A DNA stretch of 7,364 nucleotides from Candidatus Aminicenantota bacterium (lineage in GTDB: Bacteria; Acidobacteriota; Aminicenantia; UBA2199): assembly GCA_024644125.1 (NCBI GenBank), contig JAHELQ010000257.1:1-7364 (forward strand), given 5' to 3'. The notes beneath the pieces were generated by a model that saw nothing but the letters and a program-made list of their open reading frames with translations, was not told where the DNA came from and ran no database searches. This document shows positions 1 to 4,970 of this stretch, in pieces. Each line of letters opens with the position of its first letter. The stretch's first letter is position 1. The position numbers and the translations under genes were made by a program.

Positions 1-543
1 GTACTGTTTTCGCCTGACCGGCAAACGGTTCAGGAATCGCAGCAACTGCGGGAGAGGAGCGGACACGGCGATGTGTAACTTGCCCGAAACGGATGAAAAC
101 GGGAACATCCACTGGGTATCGGTTGATTCACCTGAAGGATTTGCCTTCACATCCCCGAAGATTTCCGGCAAATCAGCGGAACCGTCTGCCAGGACCAAGG
201 CGCTGTCAGCCATCTGCAATTCGGCGGCCAACCTCCGGATCGTCTCCATCGCCTCTTCTAACATCACTTCGATCTCGGAGGGGGACGATGCAACCGGGAG
301 CCTGTCCATCAATAGCGTTGACTCCCGTTTTATGAGATTCGCTTCCTTCTGGTCGATAACAAAAAAGCGATGAGCTTGATTTTTGAAGTCTTCGATTCGA
401 AGTACAAGATCTTTTTTATCCCGGCGTAATTGACTGATATCTTCCACAATTGGAAACAACACCATGGCCACATACAAGGCCGCGCAGGCGATAATCCCCA
501 ATACCAGAAAAAAACCTCTTAAAAATCCAGGCTCCGCTTTCAT
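1..543 (-). CDS. PilO/GspM-like inner-membrane protein, partial (C-terminus beyond left edge)
   Basis: The frame is open from an ATG at 543 to the window edge, giving 181 residues without a stop. The start is supported by GGAG five bases upstream (549-552) and by an ATGA overlap with the stop of the upstream PilN-like gene. Residues 1-8 are cytoplasmic and include K2 and R9, and about 9-31 form one membrane helix. A charged, probably coiled-coil helix follows (about 35-75), then a helix near 87-112 and strand-rich sequence near 144-162 followed by an amphipathic helix. One helix, a coiled coil and a small periplasmic alpha/beta domain is the PilO or GspM architecture. Those proteins pair with PilN/GspL in the inner-membrane alignment complex of type IV pili or type II secretion. 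The assignment rests on architecture and gene order, not on a diagnostic motif. The protein may simply be another membrane-anchored partner of its neighbour. Confidence 0.55.
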   Translation of the reverse strand, partial: MKAEPGFLRGFFLVLGIIACAALYVAMVLFPIVEDISQLRRDKKDLVLRIEDFKNQAHRFFVIDQKEANLIKRESTLLMDRLPVASSPSEIEVMLEEAMETIRRLAAELQMADSALVLADGSADLPEIFGDVKANPSGESTDTQWMFPFSSVSGKLHIAVSAPLPQLLRFLNRLPVRRKQY

Positions 544-1064
544 TGTAGCTCCAACTCCCCTTCGATGACGAATTCTCCGTCGCCGGCTTTTGCACCGGAT
601 AAAGTGGGGTTAAGATCAAGCACAGGAAGTTCCTCCTCCAGACGCTGCAAAAACTTACGCCATTCAGGAGCGAAGAGTTCCGGCTCGACACTGAGGCGAG
701 AACCTCGCAGGGAAAACCACAGGGTATGCAACCGCGGAATGATCGAGAGTTTTTGAAATTCAAGATCCTGGGGAGCGAAGGCTTCCAGTGTTTTTATAAA
801 GTCGGCAGTCGTAAATATGGTTTTATGAGGCAGTTCCCTGATTGACCTGAGCAAAAAGAATTCTATCCGCTTCTTCCTGGTCTCCTCAACTAAAGACATC
901 TTACCTCCATATTCCACATTCGCATCCATTGTCCGCCGGATGTCATTTCGCCATTGTGACCTGACAGAAGACAAATACAGAGTACAGCCCGCCAGCAGTA
1001 GGATGACCAGTGACAGGAATATGATAATTCCCCAACGCCTCTTTGTATTGTGTTCACTATGCAT
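540..1064 (-). CDS. PilN/GspL-C-terminal-like membrane protein, 174 aa
   Basis: The predicted protein has a short basic N-terminus (KRR at 8-10), one hydrophobic segment at about 11-31, a charged helical linker at about 35-75, and a C-terminal domain at about 85-174. The C-terminal domain reads as helix-strand-strand-helix-strand, the ferredoxin-like arrangement of periplasmic PilN. Its stop overlaps the ATG of the PilO-like gene (ATGA), as is common for pilN-pilO pairs. PilN is known to link cytoplasmic PilM to PilO in the inner membrane. No pilM-like gene precedes this one, and the usual PilN N-terminal peptide that binds PilM is not recognisable. The ATG at 1064 is the only good start because an in-frame TGA lies four codons upstream, yet it has no clear Shine-Dalgarno sequence. 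The hydrophobic segment ends in LAGC (24-27), which fits a lipobox, so a lipoprotein is a real alternative. Confidence 0.55.
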   Translation of the reverse strand: MHSEHNTKRRWGIIIFLSLVILLLAGCTLYLSSVRSQWRNDIRRTMDANVEYGGKMSLVEETRKKRIEFFLLRSIRELPHKTIFTTADFIKTLEAFAPQDLEFQKLSIIPRLHTLWFSLRGSRLSVEPELFAPEWRKFLQRLEEELPVLDLNPTLSGAKAGDGEFVIEGELELQ

Positions 1065-1322
1065 TGGGTAAATATATCACACTATCCCTTCTCGTTGCAA
1101 CGGTTTACCAGCCAGAATCCCCATCCATTTTTCGTTCGCTGAATTGCCGCTTTTCAGGATGCGGGGACAGGCGAGTTTTTGTTCTTCCTGACAGAGCCGC
1201 CATAGGTTTTCAAAACACAATCATGTCCGGGTTGACGACCGATGCTCTCGGTTAGGTTTCCTTTTCATTATATTATTTATCAACAATTTTGTGATGATCC
1301 GGTAAAAAAAATTTTCATGCCA
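1065..1322. other. Divergent intergenic region
   Basis: This is the space between the minus-strand PilN-like gene and the plus-strand mini-ORF/permease operon. Bases 1065-1255 are of mixed composition and show no convincing gene. The longest minus-strand open stretch is a 47-codon frame with a TTG start (1077-1220) and no good ribosome binding site. A short perfect palindrome, GTTTTCAAAAC, lies at 1206-1216 and could be an operator, but could also be chance. From about 1256 to 1340 the sequence becomes strongly AT-rich and holds promoter candidates for both directions. Confidence 0.5.
1267..1295 (-). promoter_or_regulatory. Candidate sigma70-type promoter for the PilN/PilO-like genes
   Basis: On the minus strand a perfect TATAAT lies at 1272-1267. 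It is preceded by a 17-base spacer and a weak -35 hexamer ATCACA (1295-1290, 4 of 6 consensus positions). Transcription would begin near 1260, leaving a leader of about 195 bases before the PilN-like ATG. The surrounding DNA is very AT-rich, so the -10 alone could occur by chance. Confidence 0.35.
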
Positions 1323-1351
1323 TTGAAATATTTTTTTTTTGGATCTAAAAT
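1323..1351 (+). promoter_or_regulatory. Candidate promoter of the mini-ORF/exported protein/permease operon
   Basis: TTGAAA (1323-1328) and TAAAAT (1346-1351) are separated by exactly 17 bases, each matching the sigma70 consensus at five of six positions or nearly so. The spacer contains a run of ten T (1331-1340). The predicted transcript start, near 1358, falls on the AAGGAGG ribosome binding site of the mini-ORF, so the leader would be extremely short. That is unusual, and the true start could lie a few bases earlier. Confidence 0.45.
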
Positions 1352-1371
1352 ACCAGTAAGGAGGAAGTTTG

Positions 1372-1464
1372 GTGAATCAGGTAGCCCAATTAGAATATTT
1401 TTTTTGCATTAGGGAAAGAGCGCACTATTGTATCGTCATCAAACCTAAAAAAGGAGAAAAATAA
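1372..1464 (+). CDS. Putative 30-codon leader ORF, GTG start
   Basis: A strong Shine-Dalgarno sequence AAGGAGG (1358-1364) sits seven bases before GTG at 1372. The frame stays open for 30 codons and ends at TAA 1462-1464, where the last A is also the first base of the next gene's ATG (TAATG). The peptide begins MNQVAQLEYFF, contains two cysteines, and ends in the basic sequence KPKKGEK. It has no membrane helix. The ribosome binding site of the next gene (AAGGAG, 1451-1456) lies inside its last codons, so ribosomes finishing here could restart on the exported-protein gene. It could be a real small protein, a translational-coupling leader, or a chance frame behind a chance SD. No family is recognised. 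Confidence 0.4.
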   Translation: MNQVAQLEYFFCIRERAHYCIVIKPKKGEK

Positions 1465-2138
1465 TGTTCAAAAAGAATCCCAGCATCTTTTTTAAAGCGT
1501 TGATGCTATGTTTTATTTTATCAGTATTCTGCACCCAGATTTATCCAAGAATCTGGTGCAATACAACCGATGGTGGTTTTTCGGATGATGCAGTGCTCGC
1601 AGGTTTTTCTATGAAAACGCATATTGTCGAGGCGGCGGCCCATTTTTTAAACGCCTACGGCCACAGCATGTTATTGCTGAATAAAGTTGAACTATCAGAG
1701 TTATACGGGCTGAATTTTCCCGAAGCACAGGAACTGGTGAATGCTGCAGCTCAGGAAATGAACGACGCTATCGTAGAGTTTGCGCTACTACGTGAACTCG
1801 CCGAGCGCACACCGTATAACAAAAATGTCCTTGACATGGTAACCGCTTACGATTTTGAGGCGTTCGAACTCAGAAAAAAAGCGAATACCTCCATTCTGTC
1901 AAACTTGAAAGGTTTCCTGTTAGAGGGTAAATTGAGAGAGTTTTATACCCAAATGGACGCAAATCTAAATGAAATTGTCGGCCATTTGAATTTGCTAAAA
2001 TCTCAGCTTGATGGTAATATAAACCCTGACTTTGAAACAATTCATAATTTGAACCAAATCCTGGCGGAAACTATGGTATCTGGTGAGTATGCAGCGGAAA
2101 TATTTCATGAGGTCGTGACAGACATCAACAACAAATGA
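1464..2138 (+). CDS. Exported, mostly helical protein of unknown function, 224 aa
   Basis: The start is fixed by AAGGAG (1451-1456) seven bases before ATG 1464. The N-terminus (MFKK, then a hydrophobic stretch at about 8-26) is a signal peptide or membrane anchor. C23 is preceded by SVF, a poor lipobox, so a lipoprotein is not favoured. The rest, from about residue 40, is predicted to be nearly all alpha-helix. It contains many short amphipathic segments rich in Glu, Leu and Asn and no recognisable enzyme motif, suggesting a periplasmic helical bundle. Its stop overlaps the permease start by four bases (ATGA). By inference it is co-translated with the permease and is a periplasmic partner of it, for example contacting the large extracytoplasmic loops. 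I do not recognise a family, so the function is open. Confidence 0.8.
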   Translation: MFKKNPSIFFKALMLCFILSVFCTQIYPRIWCNTTDGGFSDDAVLAGFSMKTHIVEAAAHFLNAYGHSMLLLNKVELSELYGLNFPEAQELVNAAAQEMNDAIVEFALLRELAERTPYNKNVLDMVTAYDFEAFELRKKANTSILSNLKGFLLEGKLREFYTQMDANLNEIVGHLNLLKSQLDGNINPDFETIHNLNQILAETMVSGEYAAEIFHEVVTDINNK

Positions 2139-4093
2139 AGACGTTTTCCTCTTTCTTTTTGCTTGAGTTACAAAGGCTTTTTTCAAAGAGGAATATCATA
2201 ATCTTCATTTTATTTTTCTTGCTTTGTCAATACCTCGTCCAGGTAAGGATAAACGAATACAAGCTCAAACTGGAAAACCAGGAAAAATTCCAGGCAATTG
2301 AACGGACAAACATTGAAAAATTCATGAATTATTCTCAATACGGGACATTCGGTTTTCGTCTACTGTTTACACCGCCGGCAATCAGCACCTTCTTTTCCAA
2401 CTCCGCAGTAATCTCAGAACTCACAGCGTTTGTCGATTCCGGCATTCGCCTCAGAATCTACAACTCCCTATTGGGTAAAAACCTATTTTCCGACAAAAGC
2501 GGCGGATTCAAGGACCTTGCGGGAATCATCCTCCTGTTCGGTTCCTTAATTGCCCTCTACTTCGGCTACGATTCCTTCCGGCATAAAGAATACATCAAAT
2601 TCATCTCCAGTTTTTCATCTACCAAACGTGCCTATTTCTCAATTTTATTCTCCCGGCTGATCTTATTGAACATGAATTTCCTGTTTGTCATTTCGTCGGC
2701 GCTGTTATTGACAAGATTGAATGGACTTCGTTTCTCAGGAGACGAATATGTCAACTTCTCGGTATTCATTTTCCTGACAATATTATTGCTGTGTTTTTTC
2801 CTGGTCATGGGGACAATTATCAGTTTCTCCAAATCAAACATCAATGCCATAGTGGCCACTATCTCCATATGGTTCGCATTTGCGTTCCTGGCTCCCGGAG
2901 TTATCACCAATATCGTTTATCAGAGGGCCAGTTTGATCGAATCGGATTTCAAAGTGGAGATGGATAAATTGCGGCAATTGATGAATTTCGAAAGCCGGGC
3001 CATCGACAAACAGGGACGGTTCGATCTAAAAAACGCCAACACGGATCCTGAACGCCAGTTGGCAGAGAGTTACTGGAAAAAGGAATTTAAAGAGATACAA
3101 AATCTGGAAAAAAAACGAACTGCAGAAACGATCAAAAACACCAATACTTACCAGATCTTCTCCATCCTATCCCCCGCCACATTCTACATAGCGATGAATA
3201 ACGAAATCAGCGGCCTGGGTTATGGAAGCTTTATCGAATTCTACCAATACACCCAGGAACTACGCGAAGAGTTCATCATTTATTACCTTCAAAAAACATT
3301 CTACTCGGACGATAAAAAGGTCGAATCATTCGTGAAACATGACGAAAACGTATTCATTTCCCGGAGCAGGATCCCGTCCATCTTCTTCTTCGGCGCCATC
3401 CTCAACCTCTTCTATCTGGCTGTTCTATTCCATTTTTCATTCAGCCGCTTTAGAAAATACATTTTCGGACTGCCGGATCAGCGGTATCAGGAGTTGAAAG
3501 AGTTGGAGATGGAATTGATGACCGGAAAAACTGTGGTACTTTTGACCGCTGACAATGGGATCAGCGGTCAATTGTACAATTTTTTCACCGGGCAGGATGA
3601 CGGCTTCGATGGAGTGGTGATGCTGGACGAGGAAGATATGGCGGCTGACGGAAACCGGGAGGATTTTCTCTATATCTGCCGGCCGGAAGAGATCCCCGGG
3701 GATATAAAAGTCAAGGACTTTGTCCGGTTTTTCAGCCGCCTATTGTATATGTCGAAGAGGGAAAACGCGCAATTATATCTTGATCTTCAATTGGATACCG
3801 TCGAGAGTAAACTCTTCAGCCAGTTGACAGACGCCCAAAAAGGCCGGATACTGATGGCGGCGGCGATCAATAAAATGAGCGCTATTTATATGATTCACGA
3901 CATGGCGCGCGGAATGCCCGTTGACTTTGTAATGGAAATTATCGATATCCTGAAACGAATGAAAGAGGATGGAGCCGCCGTTCTATATCTCAGCCGTGAT
4001 GTGTTGTTCGCTTCGAAAATCGCCGACCGGCTTACCTACTTACTCACCGATCCGACGCTCCCAAAACGTATCGACACATTCCAGTCGATGTGA
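2135..4093 (+). CDS. ABC-2-type permease with fused degenerate ABC ATPase domain, 652 aa
   Basis: The N-terminal ~440 residues form a permease with six likely membrane helices: about 19-36, 127-146, 165-192, 206-230, 238-262 and 415-436. Large loops at about 37-126 and 263-414 should be extracytoplasmic, an ABC-2 layout resembling permeases with a long loop before the last helix. The C-terminus (about 460-640) is soluble, should face the cytoplasm, and aligns end to end with an ABC nucleotide-binding domain. ADNGISGQL (472-480) sits where GPNGAGKTT is expected, and KVKDFVRFFSRLLYMSK follows at the position of the usual TVxE region. LTDAQ (564-568) replaces LSGGQ, IYMIHDM (584-590) replaces the Walker B LILDEP, and LSRD (619-622) replaces the H-loop SSHD. 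The Walker A lysine, the Walker B aspartate-glutamate pair and the H-loop histidine are all absent, so ATP hydrolysis is unlikely. The domain probably has a structural or regulatory role, with an active ATPase encoded elsewhere. The substrate is unknown. Confidence 0.8.
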   Translation: MKTFSSFFLLELQRLFSKRNIIIFILFFLLCQYLVQVRINEYKLKLENQEKFQAIERTNIEKFMNYSQYGTFGFRLLFTPPAISTFFSNSAVISELTAFVDSGIRLRIYNSLLGKNLFSDKSGGFKDLAGIILLFGSLIALYFGYDSFRHKEYIKFISSFSSTKRAYFSILFSRLILLNMNFLFVISSALLLTRLNGLRFSGDEYVNFSVFIFLTILLLCFFLVMGTIISFSKSNINAIVATISIWFAFAFLAPGVITNIVYQRASLIESDFKVEMDKLRQLMNFESRAIDKQGRFDLKNANTDPERQLAESYWKKEFKEIQNLEKKRTAETIKNTNTYQIFSILSPATFYIAMNNEISGLGYGSFIEFYQYTQELREEFIIYYLQKTFYSDDKKVESFVKHDENVFISRSRIPSIFFFGAILNLFYLAVLFHFSFSRFRKYIFGLPDQRYQELKELEMELMTGKTVVLLTADNGISGQLYNFFTGQDDGFDGVVMLDEEDMAADGNREDFLYICRPEEIPGDIKVKDFVRFFSRLLYMSKRENAQLYLDLQLDTVESKLFSQLTDAQKGRILMAAAINKMSAIYMIHDMARGMPVDFVMEIIDILKRMKEDGAAVLYLSRDVLFASKIADRLTYLLTDPTLPKRIDTFQSM

Positions 4094-4095
4094 GA

Positions 4096-4130
4096 ATAAA
4101 AAAAATTACCCGGAGTCAGCCTCCGCTTTT
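4096..4130. terminator. Possible bidirectional terminator at the convergent gene junction
   Basis: A perfect five-base-pair stem CGGAG (4111-4115) / CTCCG (4121-4125) with a five-base loop is followed on the plus strand by CTTTT. On the minus strand it is followed by GGTAATTTTTTTT. It lies 18 bases after the permease stop and inside the last codons of the converging minus-strand gene. The stem is short, so termination may be weak. The minus-strand T-run is the better of the two. Confidence 0.45.
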
Positions 4131-4780
4131 CCACCATCTTCCACCGGTTTGATAATGTAATTGAAATAATTGAGCATTTGTTCGCCGATTTTCGGCCGTG
4201 ATTGCATGTATTGAATCAGCTCCTCGAAATTATTCCTATTACTTGATTTTTGCGATGGAAAATCGAGTTTTACCACATTTTGGCGGTCTTTCAATCCGAT
4301 CCCGGCGAACTCTTCAGTACTCTCGGTGATCGTCCCCAAAATATGGATGTCCGAGTACTTGGTAAATTCAATTTCAAATGAACGTTTACCGGCTGTGGTT
4401 TGAAAACTTCCTTTGTGCTTGCGAATTCTGTTCGATTCCGTTTTGAAACAGGCCACAAATTTTATGACCGCCGGTGGAATGACATCATAAACATTGCATC
4501 CGGCAGGCAAATCCGGTTCTACCACTGTCGGAAGCCAACGTCCATCCTCCGACTTACTGAGTTCGAACCGGTAGGTACGACGGCCGGTATAATCCTCGTT
4601 TTCAAAAACCTGGAGATTTCCATAAGCGGTTTTCTTGAAATTGTTCTTGAGGTTGAGATAATAAGCAATCCGATCCGACATCACACATTTCAATTCTTCG
4701 ACCTTATGGTACACAATCCGTTCAAATTCAGGGATGTTCAACAACTCGATAAATTCTTCAATGTCGATTCGTTTATCCAT
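4106..4780 (-). CDS. Hypothetical soluble protein, 224 aa
   Basis: The start is well supported: AGGAGG (complement of 4785-4790) lies four bases before the ATG at 4780. There is no signal peptide and no membrane helix. The N-terminal ~45 residues (IDIEEFIELLNIPEFER..., HKVEELK) look helical. The middle (about 50-175) alternates strands and turns, with FENEDYTGRRTYRFELSKSE and RSFEIEFTKYSDIHILGTI the most strand-like parts. A charged helix covers about 183-212, and the tail is acidic and glycine-rich. I recognise no family or catalytic motif. It lies 190 bases downstream of argS on the same strand and converges on the permease gene, so readthrough from argS is possible but a separate promoter is equally likely. 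The steady codon structure, good ribosome binding site and clean ends make it a real gene. Confidence 0.75.
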   Translation of the reverse strand: MDKRIDIEEFIELLNIPEFERIVYHKVEELKCVMSDRIAYYLNLKNNFKKTAYGNLQVFENEDYTGRRTYRFELSKSEDGRWLPTVVEPDLPAGCNVYDVIPPAVIKFVACFKTESNRIRKHKGSFQTTAGKRSFEIEFTKYSDIHILGTITESTEEFAGIGLKDRQNVVKLDFPSQKSSNRNNFEELIQYMQSRPKIGEQMLNYFNYIIKPVEDGGKAEADSG

Positions 4781-4970
4781 TCGACCTCCTTCTTTCCCTT
4801 AGCCCGGAAAACAAAACATACCTCTAACTACCCGGCGCATTTTAATTTCACAGGCAAATATAGTCCCTCTTCCAAAAGCCACAAAAAACAAGTCTAACAT
4901 AATAGTATAATATAAATTATCAAAAAAAAAAAAACAAGATTCATACAAAAAAAATTTCTAAAAATCAGAT
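4781..4970. other. AT-rich gap between argS and the hypothetical gene
   Basis: It contains a run of 13 A (4922-4934), another A-rich run near 4947-4954, and a mostly A/T stretch from 4897 to 4970. On the minus strand TTGATA (4923-4918) and several TATNNT-like hexamers just downstream could make a promoter for the hypothetical gene, but the AT content makes any single choice unreliable. No GC-rich terminator hairpin is visible after argS. Confidence 0.35.

Noticed and set aside
71..373. Plus-strand open frame of 100 codons over the PilO-like gene
   Set aside because: It lies antisense to a better-supported gene that has an SD and an ATGA junction. Its product is low-complexity, Ser/Ile-rich and unlike a folded protein.
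1077..1220. Minus-strand 47-codon frame (TTG start) ending 12 bases before the PilN-like ATG
   Set aside because: Its composition is protein-like and its position fits an upstream gene, but it has a rare start, no good SD, no recognisable family and a length common by chance. It could be a gene remnant. Conservation would be needed to revive it.
1043..1255. Plus-strand 70-codon frame in the divergent intergenic region
   Set aside because: It overlaps the start of the PilN-like gene in antisense and has no ribosome binding site. It also has no plausible partner downstream.
1530..1536. Cysteine near the end of the signal sequence of the 224-aa exported protein as a lipoprotein site
   Set aside because: The residues before C23 are S-V-F. 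A phenylalanine directly before the Cys does not fit the lipobox.
1464..4780. Two proteins of exactly 224 residues (1464-2138 and 4106-4780) as duplicates
   Set aside because: One is an exported helical protein and the other a cytoplasmic mixed alpha/beta protein, with no visible sequence similarity.
4922..4934. Run of 13 A as a terminator tail or phase-variation tract
   Set aside because: No GC-rich hairpin accompanies it, and it is not inside a coding frame. General AT richness explains it equally well.
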